Notes under the pieces: model-generated
What the model saw: only the letters and a program-made list of their open reading frames with translations
Database searches by the model: none
What the model was told of the DNA's origin: nothing
DNA from: Komarekiella delphini-convector SJRDD-AB1
GTDB taxonomy: Bacteria; Cyanobacteriota; Cyanobacteriia; Cyanobacteriales; Nostocaceae
Length of the DNA stretch: 64,000 nt
Direction: 5' to 3'
Assembly (NCBI RefSeq): GCF_014831675.1
Contig: NZ_VJXY01000014.1
Coordinates: 1-64,000 of the forward strand
Made by a program: the position numbers and the translations under genes
Shown here: one piece after another, positions 36,175-46,900 of the stretch
How positions within the stretch are numbered: position 1 is the stretch's first letter
How the letters are laid out: each line of letters begins with the position of its first letter

Positions 36175-36999
36175 ATGGTACGATTACTAGAAAAAAGACA
36201 ACGGACAGGAAGTATTTTAACAGCTTTTGCGATCGCTACCTTCAGTTTGCATGTACTAGTTTTACTTTTGTTCCTATTTCAAGGGATTAAAATTCGCCAA
36301 CTCAGTTTAAGAAAACCTCCCAACTTTGTGCAAATGATAGATGGTAAATCAGTAGCCGTTACTGATGATTTGGAACGAGAACCAGAAGCAATTCGCCAAT
36401 TCATCAGTAAAACGATGATATCAATGTTTAACTGGTCTGGAAATTTACCACCACAAACTATTGAAGAAGTCGCAAACCCCAAATCGGATTTAGGAATCCT
36501 GATTAGAACAACACAAGGCGGTAGCCAAAAAATTAGCACCAGTAGTTGGATAGCTAGTTTTGGCTTATCAGAAGACTTTCGCAAAGGTTTCTTAAGCACA
36601 ATTGCAGAAATAACACCGCCAGAAGTTTTCTCTGAAAATCCCAGCCAAGCTATGACATCACAGTTAGTTATTAAGCGGGTTTATCCACCCAAAAAAATTG
36701 CCCCAGGAAAGTGGCGCGTGGGTATGGTAGCTGACTTAATTCAAAAAAAACAAGTTAATGATAGTAGAGTTATCACGCCTTTCAATAAAGATTTACTTGT
36801 GCGTGCAGTCGATTATTTCGCTAATCCCCAAGCTAACAATGCCACTACCCTCCAAAAAGCAATTTATAGTATTCGTACTGATAAACTAGAAATATATGAA
36901 ATTCGGAATTTATGTTTGTTAGACGAGTATAACAACCTAAATGAAGAACAACTAAAGCAATGCGGAACTAGAACTAAGTCTGAGAACTTCTTAAGATAA
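36175..36999 (+). CDS. VirB8/TraE-like bitopic protein, first paralogue
   Basis: 274 residues: a short cytoplasmic start, one membrane helix (about 17-37, FAIATFSLHVLVLLLFLFQG) and a periplasmic domain of about 230 residues. The domain opens with FVQMIDGKSVAVTDDLERE and EAIRQFISKTMISMFNWSG and ends in beta strands (LVIKRVYPPKKIAPGKWRVG). This is the arrangement of VirB8/TraE, the scaffold between inner membrane and core complex. The next gene is a paralogue. TraE-type function is inferred from topology and context. Confidence 0.65.
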   Translation: MVRLLEKRQRTGSILTAFAIATFSLHVLVLLLFLFQGIKIRQLSLRKPPNFVQMIDGKSVAVTDDLEREPEAIRQFISKTMISMFNWSGNLPPQTIEEVANPKSDLGILIRTTQGGSQKISTSSWIASFGLSEDFRKGFLSTIAEITPPEVFSENPSQAMTSQLVIKRVYPPKKIAPGKWRVGMVADLIQKKQVNDSRVITPFNKDLLVRAVDYFANPQANNATTLQKAIYSIRTDKLEIYEIRNLCLLDEYNNLNEEQLKQCGTRTKSENFLR

Positions 37000-37045
37000 T
37001 AAATTTTCAAATTAAAGTTAATGTAATTTATATAGATAATTATTA

Positions 37046-37732
37046 ATGCAGTTACTTAAACCCGAAAATAAAAAAAATAGCTTTTTACCACTGTTGGCAG
37101 TAGGAACATTTGGTTTACATTTGTTGACCTTACTGTTACTCGTATTTCACGGGTCTATGTTGCAGCAATTAAGTCAGCAACTCACACCTCAAAGTTTAGT
37201 GCAACTTATTGATGGTCGTGCCATCACAGTAGACCCCCAACAGAATTTAGAGCGGCAACCAGAGACTATCCGGCGCTTTGTGGGTGAAAGTATAAGCTTA
37301 ATGCTTACCTGGTCGCAGCAACAACCGCCAAAAACAGTCTGGGATATCACTTCTCAATTGGTAGCTGAAGATTTTAAGCAAAAATTCCAGTTAGAACTTA
37401 CTAATTTAAATCCAGAGAGTCAATTTGACTCTGTAAATAGAGGCACTGAGAATGTATTAGTAATCCAAAAAGTTTCTCAACCGACAAAGATAGGTGATGG
37501 ACAATGGAAAGTGGAGATACTTGCCAATCAATTAGTTTTTAGTAGTTCTGACAGGCTAGGAAAATCAATTTCATTTAATAAACAAATTTTAGTCAGAGCA
37601 ATAGATCAGCCAGCAACTTCACTACCAAATGCAGCAATTCCGTTACACTTAGCAGCTTATCGCCTAGGCGAAGCTAGACTAGAAATTTATAATGTCTGTG
37701 AAATTCAAGATAAAAATTGTTCTGTAAATTAA
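37046..37732 (+). CDS. VirB8/TraE-like bitopic protein, second paralogue
   Basis: 228 residues, built like the preceding protein: membrane helix about 15-36, then VQLIDGRAITVDPQQNLERQ, ETIRRFVGESISLMLTWSQ, LVIQKVSQPTKIGDGQWKV and a final beta segment. The shared blocks show the two genes are paralogues, the second lacking about 40 central residues. Two different VirB8-like subunits in one operon suggest a hetero-oligomer. It ends 14 bp before the VirB10-like start. Confidence 0.65.
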   Translation: MQLLKPENKKNSFLPLLAVGTFGLHLLTLLLLVFHGSMLQQLSQQLTPQSLVQLIDGRAITVDPQQNLERQPETIRRFVGESISLMLTWSQQQPPKTVWDITSQLVAEDFKQKFQLELTNLNPESQFDSVNRGTENVLVIQKVSQPTKIGDGQWKVEILANQLVFSSSDRLGKSISFNKQILVRAIDQPATSLPNAAIPLHLAAYRLGEARLEIYNVCEIQDKNCSVN

Positions 37733-37746
37733 AACTAAGTTGTACT

Positions 37747-39360
37747 ATGACTCGATATTCAATTCCGTCAGAAACTCCTGCACAAAATCTATTTACTCTA
37801 ACTACCGACGATCGCCAACGAGAAGTAGAATCTCTAGATTGGGAATCACGGATGGCAAGATTGGTTGGCTTTGAAGAAGAATCTCCTCCTCGCATCCAAG
37901 AAGTAGAAGATACCATCTCGCAGCCGTCGCCTGAACAGCCGCAAGAAGTTCAGACTAAGCAACCCCTCTCATCCAACCCTTTTGCGAAATTAGGCTTGGT
38001 AGGAATGGCTACCCTATCTATAGTTTTGTTAGCTGGCGGGTTTTTGTCCCAGTTAATGAATAGTGGCAATCAAAAACCACAAAGCGAGATTTCTCCCCAA
38101 GTGCGATCGCAACCTGTAAATGAATCTCCTTCTCAAAATCTAGAAGCAGAAGTAGAGACTCTCAAAACAAAATTAGCTCTAACTGAACAAGTTGAGTTGG
38201 TAAAAGCAGCACAACAAAGGCTGAGAACGGCAAAACCAACACCTGCGGTAGCTTTACAGCCAGAACCCGCAGTTTCTTCTAGAAATAGACCGCGGGTAGT
38301 ACCGCAAATAACACCAGCACCCGTGCGAACAGTTTATGTGCCTCGCGTAGTTACAGTACCATCTCCCCCACAAAGGCCTGTTGTTTCTCAACCTGCGCCA
38401 CCATTACCAGTTGTGCAACCAACTCCACCACCTCCACCCAACCCACTTGATGAGTGGTCAAGGTTAGCAAAGTTGGGTAGTTATGGTCAGGTGAATGTCA
38501 CTGATAAACCTACTGTCATGGCAGCTACCTCTGAACCTCCACAAAATACCCAAGTCGCGCAACAGCCACTAAACCCCAATCCTAACCAAACGCCACCCCA
38601 AGAACCTTCTGTAGTCAATCAAGGACAACAACAGAGTCAGAGATCCGTAGCAGTAGGAACTAGTGTTAAAGCTGTGTTAGCAACAGCTGTATTTGGGGAA
38701 ACTACTAAAGCAAGAAACAACGACGACAACGATGCAAACAAAAATGTATTTGTTGTGCGTTTGAAAGAACCACTCAAAGCTGTAGATGGTGCGATCGCTT
38801 TACCTGCCAACACCGAGTTATTAACTGAAGTTCGTTCTATTTCTGAACAGGGTTTATTACAGCTAAATATAGTCAAAGTTATCGTAAAAAATAATGGTAC
38901 TCCCACAGAAAAGAGCCTACCGCAAAATGCCCTAATTGTTCGCGCTCCCCAAGGTAGACCTTTACTAGCACAGCAATTTCCCAATCAAGGAGGAGCAATT
39001 ACGGGGATGGATATAGGACTATTTGCCCTAGGTGCTGTTGGTAAAGTAGGAGAGGTATTAAATCGTCCTGATACCAGAGTCGAATGTGTTAATACTCCTA
39101 CTCTAGATACTAATACTAATACTAATTCTAACGAGAATTCTAATAATCAAACTTACAGAGATAGGTATTGCTTTCAGAGTAGCGACAACAGACGCAACAT
39201 TTTGGCAGGGTTGTTAGAAGGTGGGATGAACACTGTAGTTCCTCAAATTGCACAACGCAATCAACAGGCTATTTCTCAAATGATGCAACGTACTAACGTT
39301 TGGTTTGTGGCAGCTGGCAAAAATGTTGAAATATATGTCAATCAATCTATACAGTTTTAG
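37747..39360 (+). CDS. VirB10/TrbI-like core-complex protein
   Basis: 537 residues from ATG 37747; an in-frame start at 37717 would overlap the previous gene. Order: cytoplasmic N-terminus (1-80), membrane helix about 81-101, a coiled coil (about 140-165), a long proline-rich periplasmic spacer (to about 250), then the beta-domain typical of VirB10/TrbI (TSVKAVLATAVFGE, VFVVRLKEPL, GAIALPANTELLTEV, ALIVRAPQGRPLLAQ). VirB10 spans both membranes and gates the channel. The C-terminus also has an Asn/Thr-rich loop with a Cys pair. Confidence 0.82.
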   Translation: MTRYSIPSETPAQNLFTLTTDDRQREVESLDWESRMARLVGFEEESPPRIQEVEDTISQPSPEQPQEVQTKQPLSSNPFAKLGLVGMATLSIVLLAGGFLSQLMNSGNQKPQSEISPQVRSQPVNESPSQNLEAEVETLKTKLALTEQVELVKAAQQRLRTAKPTPAVALQPEPAVSSRNRPRVVPQITPAPVRTVYVPRVVTVPSPPQRPVVSQPAPPLPVVQPTPPPPPNPLDEWSRLAKLGSYGQVNVTDKPTVMAATSEPPQNTQVAQQPLNPNPNQTPPQEPSVVNQGQQQSQRSVAVGTSVKAVLATAVFGETTKARNNDDNDANKNVFVVRLKEPLKAVDGAIALPANTELLTEVRSISEQGLLQLNIVKVIVKNNGTPTEKSLPQNALIVRAPQGRPLLAQQFPNQGGAITGMDIGLFALGAVGKVGEVLNRPDTRVECVNTPTLDTNTNTNSNENSNNQTYRDRYCFQSSDNRRNILAGLLEGGMNTVVPQIAQRNQQAISQMMQRTNVWFVAAGKNVEIYVNQSIQF

Positions 39361-39388
39361 GAGTAGTGAGTGATACTAAGTTGCATCC

Positions 39389-39970
39389 ATGAAAAACAAT
39401 ACAAACTTACCAGGAAAGTCCCCAAATAATTCTTATTTCCTACATCTAGCTTCCTTGATTTTCTCGGCTGCTATGTTCTTGCTGGCAGGTCGCGCTATCG
39501 CTAATAACGCTGTTCTCCGTTCCATGTTTTCTTGTCAAGCACAAGGTTTAGGAGGAGCAACACCTACGATCAATATTTCGTATCAGCAAGGAACAAACCT
39601 CAGCTTTATTCAGGCTGGAGAAGTAATTAAAAAAGTTTGGTTAAACGATCCATCACAGGTAACTATAGATTTTGATGGCCCGGTATGTATGCAGTTTGGT
39701 CAAGACCGTAATACTAATGTAGGAGATTGTAAAAATTCAGCAGCGAATGTCATGCAACTTAGACGAATTCAAAAACTCAATATTCCTGGACTTCCTGCTA
39801 CTAACAATACACTTTTAACAGTTGTTACCGAAAAACAAGGTAAAACCAAGCTGTATACTTTCCGAGTGCTATACGAGAAAAGTAATCCCGGATATCACAC
39901 TTTAGCAATTTTCCCTGATCCTCCCTCGGATAATGAAACGCCTTGCGTGAGATCTCAGTCAAGTTACTAG
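39389..39970 (+). CDS. Exported VirB9/TraK-like protein
   Basis: 193 residues with an N-terminal hydrophobic export segment (about 20-38, then AIANNA). The mature part is beta-rich, with FIQAGEVIKKVWLNDPSQVT followed by IDFDGP, a pattern like the N-terminal domain of VirB9 or TraK, and several cysteines (SCQAQG, PVCMQF, GDCKNS, ETPCVR) that may form disulfides. It is shorter than full VirB9 and has no obvious C-terminal domain. As last gene after VirB10-like, a role in the outer-membrane part of the core complex is inferred. Confidence 0.5.
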   Translation: MKNNTNLPGKSPNNSYFLHLASLIFSAAMFLLAGRAIANNAVLRSMFSCQAQGLGGATPTINISYQQGTNLSFIQAGEVIKKVWLNDPSQVTIDFDGPVCMQFGQDRNTNVGDCKNSAANVMQLRRIQKLNIPGLPATNNTLLTVVTEKQGKTKLYTFRVLYEKSNPGYHTLAIFPDPPSDNETPCVRSQSSY

Positions 39971-40002
39971 CCTGACTCTCGTTGTTAAGCATGTGCTATA
40001 TG

Positions 40003-41088
<1,086 letters not shown>

Positions 41089-41090
41089 TT

Positions 41091-41266
41091 TAACAGTAAA
41101 CAGTAAACGGTAAACAGTCAAGATAATTGAGTTTAAGGGGAACCAGTAAGGGGGCACTCACTTCCAACTGAAAACTAATAACCCAAAGCCGATTAGTGGC
41201 AGGCGCTATCTAGCGTGTTTAAATACCCCACCATACCCCTTGATAACTGTTTACTGTTTACTGATT
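41091..41266. repeat. Dispersed repeat, copy A, with GTTTACTGT-type ends
   Basis: Begins AACAGTAAACAGTAAAC and ends GTTTACTGTTTACTG, an inverted terminal arrangement. The interior (cagtcaagataattg ... gattagtggc, ggcgctatctagcg, tttaaat) matches the copy at 52121-52262. Non-coding. Confidence 0.85.
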
Positions 41267-41764
41267 TAAGGTGTAGTAGTTAACGCTACTGTTATTTATA
41301 AATCACTGAGATAAGAAACGGGGAGTAAGCGAGATATTTGTCCTGAAATTGTAAAAGCAAAACAGTATCTCGTTGTCCAGGTTCGATAAAATTGACTAAC
41401 ATCATCTAATTATAAAAAGGCGTCGGGAAAACCCATTCCTTCTCGGTAGGTGATGAAAGACGCCCCGACGCCGTTGACAGTTGACGGTTGACGGTTAACA
41501 GTCAACTGTCAACTGTCAACGGTCTTTCGTGTTATCCCATCCCCTTTTAGGGGTGGGATGAGCTTAACCATATCTCAGCGGCATTAGTTAATGAAATGCC
41601 TTAATCTTATTCAGGTGTATCTTTACCGTAAATGTATGCTGATAGCTGTGTTTTATTAGACTGTTAAAATTACTAGATTTTTAATTAATTAAAGGTTATG
41701 GACTTGAGTAATTGCGATGGTGTAGCTTACCGTAGGTATGCAATATTGTGCTGTAGGAATGCAG
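41267..41764. other. Spacer with three stacked hairpins
   Basis: GGCGTCGGG (41419-41427) pairs with CCCGACGCC (41464-41472); a heptamer run GTTGACAGTTGAC (41473-41485) is complementary to GTCAACTGTCAAC (41508-41520); and ATCCCA-CCCC type arms form a hairpin at 41534-41559. The three lie head to tail in 140 bp. The remaining 200 bases before the WD40 gene are AT-rich with no gene. Confidence 0.6.
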
Positions 41765-43534
41765 ATGGATTGGATTAGCTTACTAAGATCTCAACAAGCT
41801 GACTTCCTTCAACGTGTGAAAAAACCTAAGACTTACGACTTATCTTTGTTAGAAAGTCAAGTCAAAGGTTGCCACACTGAAATTATGGCATTTTGGGGCG
41901 AGCCATTAGCAAAAATCCTGGAATTTTCTCGCCAACAAGCAGAAATTCTTGCCAAAAATCCGCCGCCTACGCCGCCTGAGTATCCTGAACCTCCTGACTG
42001 GACGATACCCTTTTCCCAATACTTCCAGCAGCAAGCAGAAGATTATCTTTTGCGAGAGCAAGTCGTCGAACAGGTAATGACTGAACGCTTGGGTAAGTTG
42101 GTAAAAAAAGTGCCACAAGATACCTTGCAAAACATAACTCTAGATGATGAGGGCAACTTGCGCGGCGAAAGTAAATTTTCTTACGTGCTTAAAGATAATC
42201 CTCAACTGAGTATTCAAGTTTGCGTTGCTGATGGAGAAAGCTTTAACGGTATTAAGAAAAACAAAATTAGATGGTCGGTTACTGAAGAGGATTTAAAAAA
42301 TCATCAAGTATTAATTTTCCTGTGCTTGTTTTATCCATTTGCAGGTAAATTAGGTTACGAAAAACAAACTGTAATCACCGGGTTTTTGCCTGCGAATCAA
42401 GTTGAATTTACTGAACCAAAACTTTACATCTCTCCGAGTAACTTGTTATATGCAGGGGGATTGAATTGGTATTTAGAATCACTTACTACTAAAAAAGCAG
42501 CGCCACTAATACCAGCAATTAATGAGAGTCTAATGCCTGAGACAATTCAGACTTTGCCACCAGAGCATTCACTTAAATGTATAGTAGGGGACTGGGAATG
42601 CTGGCAAACTTTGAAAGGTCACAACAGAGGAATTAATTGTCTTGCTTTCAGTTCTGGGTGTAAGAATGGCAAAACCATGCCCATATTGGCAAGTGGTAGT
42701 CTTGGAGAGACGAAACTATGGGATTTAAGCAAGGGTGAATTAATAGATACATTGTCAGAATATCCTTGGGTGATGTCTGGACTAGTGGATGAAGTGAATT
42801 CCTTGGCTTTTAGTTCAGATGGACAGACTTTGGTAAGTTGCGGTGCAGACTCCACAATTAAGATTTGGCATGTAGGTGCACTAGATTTAATAGATATCCT
42901 GCACAAGCACAATGGGGTGGTGCGATGTGTTGCCTTTACTCCAGATGGCAGAATGTTAGCAACTGGTGGAGATGACAGGAAAATTTTGTTTTGGGATTTG
43001 ATGCAACGTCGAGTAGCGATCGCTCTCTCTTTAGATGATACCGCTGCTCACTCCCTAGTTTTAAGCCAAGATGGCGAAACGCTGGTTACAGGTAGTTATC
43101 GTAAAATAAAAGTCTGGCGTACCTCACCCCAAGGGACGGAGAAAATTCTCAAGGATACACCACCATTACGCACTCTCATGGGTCATTCTCATATTGTTAG
43201 CTCTCTGGCTATGAGTGCAGATGCTAAATTGCTTGTCAGCGGTAGCTGGGATAAGACGATTAAAATTTGGCAGTTGGATACAGGGGAATTAATTTCCACT
43301 CTTAAGGGACATAGAGATCGAGTGTATGCGATCGCTTTAAGTCCTGATGAGAAAATTATAGCTAGCGGCAGTGCTGATAAAACTATCAAACTCTGGCATC
43401 TCCAAACAGGAGAACTACTGGGTACTTTTACTGGACACGCCAACACAGTCACAGCATTAGCCTTCACTGCTTCGGGCGAGATGTTGGTTAGCGGGAGTTT
43501 GGATAAGACGATTAAAATTTGGCAACGCAGTTAA
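41765..43534 (+). CDS. WD40-repeat protein with unrecognised N-terminal domain
   Basis: 589 residues from ATG 41765, chosen because GTAGGA lies six bases upstream; in-frame ATGs at 41738 and 41759 are alternatives. The N-terminal 280 residues contain a proline-rich stretch (PPPTPPEYPEPPDWTI) and a domain I do not recognise. From about residue 285 there are seven WD40 units (LKGHNRGINCLAFS, SADKTIKLWHLQTGELLGTF, SGSLDKTIKIWQ), enough for one beta propeller acting as a protein scaffold. No enzyme domain is visible. It lies upstream of the NACHT protein on the same strand, about 450 bp away. Confidence 0.88.
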   Translation: MDWISLLRSQQADFLQRVKKPKTYDLSLLESQVKGCHTEIMAFWGEPLAKILEFSRQQAEILAKNPPPTPPEYPEPPDWTIPFSQYFQQQAEDYLLREQVVEQVMTERLGKLVKKVPQDTLQNITLDDEGNLRGESKFSYVLKDNPQLSIQVCVADGESFNGIKKNKIRWSVTEEDLKNHQVLIFLCLFYPFAGKLGYEKQTVITGFLPANQVEFTEPKLYISPSNLLYAGGLNWYLESLTTKKAAPLIPAINESLMPETIQTLPPEHSLKCIVGDWECWQTLKGHNRGINCLAFSSGCKNGKTMPILASGSLGETKLWDLSKGELIDTLSEYPWVMSGLVDEVNSLAFSSDGQTLVSCGADSTIKIWHVGALDLIDILHKHNGVVRCVAFTPDGRMLATGGDDRKILFWDLMQRRVAIALSLDDTAAHSLVLSQDGETLVTGSYRKIKVWRTSPQGTEKILKDTPPLRTLMGHSHIVSSLAMSADAKLLVSGSWDKTIKIWQLDTGELISTLKGHRDRVYAIALSPDEKIIASGSADKTIKLWHLQTGELLGTFTGHANTVTALAFTASGEMLVSGSLDKTIKIWQRS

Positions 43535-43597
43535 TGGTAATTCGTAATTCGTAATTCGCGTAATTGTGGAGTCTTTGAAACCAGTGGATGAGGTTCA

Positions 43598-43765
43598 GAA
43601 CTCCGTTGACGAGTATTTGAACTGGATGAATCCACTTCTGAACTCCGTTGACGAGTATTTGAACTGGATGAATCCACCTCTGAACTCCATTAACGAGTCT
43701 TTTAACCGGATGAATCCACCTCTGAACTCCGTTAACGAGTCTTTGATACTCTTGGACAACAAACT
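43598..43765. repeat. 42-bp tandem repeat, four copies
   Basis: Units start at 43598, 43640, 43682 and 43724 (gaactccgtt + gacgagt... + gaatccacc). A GTG-started reading of 67 codons (43566-43769) would encode 14-residue repeats (NSVDEYLNWMNPPL) but has no Shine-Dalgarno, and I do not call it a gene with confidence. It follows the WD40 stop by about 60 bases. Confidence 0.85.
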
Positions 43766-43985
43766 TTAAAAACTCTCTGCGCTTTTGCGCCTCTGCGTGA
43801 AACTTAACACCCTGCTAACAGCATTCCCCAGCTTGCAAGTGAAATTATATACAATAGCTTGTCAGTTGCCCATACTCAGTGATACCAAATGAGAACTGAC
43901 AGTTAAACAAGTTTTTGGCTGCTTGAGTCTAAATTAAGTAATATCAGTGCATTTTTACCAAATTGATGATGTTGGAGAATAGTCT

Positions 43986-46900
43986 ATGGCGATGACCAAA
44001 CTCTGGAAGTTTTTGCAAAACATTCAGGAGTTGAACTGGACACAAGGCGTAGAGGTAACAAAGACTGGAGCCGAAGCTGCTAAAGCCGTGCTTGATTTGG
44101 CAAAAGCAATCAAAGACCAAAAACCCAATGTTCAAAATTTCAAACCATATCTAGAACAGATTTCGTCGCTATTAGATGTATTTAATTCTCCTCTCGGTCA
44201 AATTACCAAAGAAATAATTCCCTTTGCACCCATCGCCATTACCATCCTCAAGTTCATTGTTGATGCAACCCACAAAGAGCAAAGTTTAGAAAACTGCGTT
44301 TTACTAGTTAGTCAGGCTGCTTACATAGATAGCTTTCAGGACATTCTCAAACAAGATTCGGAACTACTCCAAAAAATTAATCTAAACCTTCCCGCTTCTC
44401 ATGCTTTAGCCTTGCAGATTCAGAAATTAGGTGAGCAAGAATTCGATGCGCGGGAAGTGAAAAAAGCTATCCTCTATTTCCACGAATCTCAACTAGCAGA
44501 ATCATTTAATCAGATTTTACACCAACGCTTACAAGAAGCCGGATTAACTGAGACAGAAGCAAAAGCCTTCACTGAACGGGTGGCGCGTCACACCGATGAA
44601 AATATGCAAGACGCATTGGTAGAAGTTGGAGAGAAAACAGACAAACTTTGGAAATGGTACAGCGCCGGAGGAAAAAATAAGCTAGAAAAAAATCTGGATA
44701 TTGAAGATTATTTGGAAAAGGTAATTCAACCAAAGCCAGAACAAAAAATTTTTGATGAAAGCGATATTACCTTTCGGGATTTGTATGTGCCGTTGCATGT
44801 CAAACAACTCGATGCCAAAGACGATGCAAATATTGAAGTGGAAGCGTGGGTTAAGGCAATACTGAATAACCCAGACCCAAAACAGAAACAAGTTTTGTTT
44901 ATTCAGGGCGAAGCCGGACGGGGGAAAAGTGTCTTTTGTCGGATGTTTGCCGATTGGGTGCGGCGAGAATTGCATCCGACTTTTACCCCAATTTTGATTC
45001 GGTTGCGAGATTTGCGCGTACTAAAAGATAACTTAACTGATACTTTAGAAAACTATTTACAACACCTTGATTTTGTCACCAGTGATTCAGGCTGGCTGAC
45101 CGATAAAAACACTCGCTTTTTATTTTTCCTGGATGGGTTTGACGAGTTGTTGCTGGAAGGACGAGCAAGTGGCGGGTTGAAGGAATTTTTAGAACAGGTG
45201 GAACAATATCAAAAAGACCGCCTTTGTCATCATCAGTTTTTAGTTACTGGTCGTCCCTTAGCCTTGCAAGGAATTGAGCGCTTTCTTTCACAAACCAAAA
45301 GCTTGAAGCGCGTCGAACTTCAGCCAATGGATGACTCGCTGCGGCAAATATGGCTAGAAAAATGGTCAGTCGCGGCTCAAGTTAACAAGAGTGAGTTTGA
45401 GGAATTTTTGCAGGCTTGCCCTGATGAAGTCAAAGATAAACTAGCACGAGAACCTTTACTACTCTATTTACTGGCGCGGATGCACCGAGACAACCGTCTC
45501 AATGTCCAAATATTTGCAGGTGCAGAGGGTATTAAGGCAAAAATTCGTATCTATGATGAATCAATCAAGTGGGTACTAGAAAAACAGCGTGAGAGTGAAA
45601 ATCAGAATGATAACTCCCGCTTGACTGGATTTGAGAGCCAAGATTTGCGGCAATTTCTCACGGAAGCCGCGTTGTGTGTAGTGCAGTCGGGGAATGATTC
45701 TGCCAGAGTGACGATGTTAGAAGCACGGCTCAAAGACAGCAGCAACCCAACTGCAAAGTTAATTCAGGATGCCAGACAGGAAAATGCCTCCCAAAAAAAT
45801 CAACAAGATAAGCTACTCAATAATTTGTTGACGGCATTTTATATTAAACCAGCTTCAGGCGATCGCGGCGGCTCCGTGGAATTTGTCCACAAGAGTTTTT
45901 GCGAGTTTTTATTCGCAGAACGGTTACTAGAAAGCTTTGTAGATTGGACAGTTAAGGTAAGTAAGCGTCAGCGCGGAGAAGACTTGATTAGCACAATCGT
46001 AATGGATTGGCAGATTTACGATTTATTAGGTTATGGGAATTTAACCCCTGCGATCGCGGAATATTTAATGGGGTTGTTGACTGAGAGTTTAGAATTTCAA
46101 GACGTGGAACGCTTGTGTAGATTGTTTCAAAGATTGGAGCATTTCTACTTCCGTTGGTGCGATGGCGAATTTATTGATGCAGACGATGTAAACCTGCCTC
46201 AGATGAAGAAAAAACAATTGAGGGAGCAATTACCAGAGCGAGAAAATCACTTGGGATTGCGACAGGTGGATGTGTATACAGGGCTGAACGTGTTGATTTT
46301 GCTTCTAGAGTTGCATCACTATGCCCAAAGAAAAGACGATCTCAAAGAGAAAATCAACTTTCACCCTTGCGGTAAACCTAATAGCGATGAATTTGACTCA
46401 CGACGCTTGCTCCGTATTATCCGCTATAGTGACTGTCTGGGTTTCTTGGCTTTTAGGGACAACTTAAGATTATTTTTCAGGGATGCCAACCTCAGGGATG
46501 CTGACCTCAGGAATGCTGACCTCTGGGATGCCAACTTCGAGTGTGCCGACCTCAGGGGTGTCAACTTCTTTCATGGCGACTTCTGGAATACCAATTTCAG
46601 GGGTGCTGCCCTCAGTGATGCCGACCTCAAATATACCTACTTTGGCTATGCCAACCTCAGCAGTGCCAACCTCAGCCGTGCCGACCTCAGGGATGCCAAC
46701 TTCGAGTGTGCCGACCTCAGCAGTGCCAACCTCAGCAGTGCCAACCTTAGCAGTGCCGACCTCTGGGATGCCAACCTCAAGGCTGCCAATCTCGAAGCAG
46801 TTGTATGGAACAGTGAAACAAAATGGTTTAATGCTAAGAGACTGCATGAAGCAGTGGGCGTATCTCCAGAGTTGACGAAACACCCAGCTTTTGCGGCTGC

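Noticed and set aside
41419-41559. tRNA or CRISPR signature in the hairpin cluster before the WD40 gene
   Set aside because: Arms do not fit a cloverleaf and there are no regularly spaced repeats with unique spacers.
43566-43769. Possible small repeat protein with GTG start
   Set aside because: No Shine-Dalgarno, composed almost wholly of the 42-bp repeat; kept only as a repeat.
46470-46883. Open readings in other frames over the pentapeptide repeats
   Set aside because: They arise from the five-residue (15-bp) periodicity of the real gene and have no independent support.
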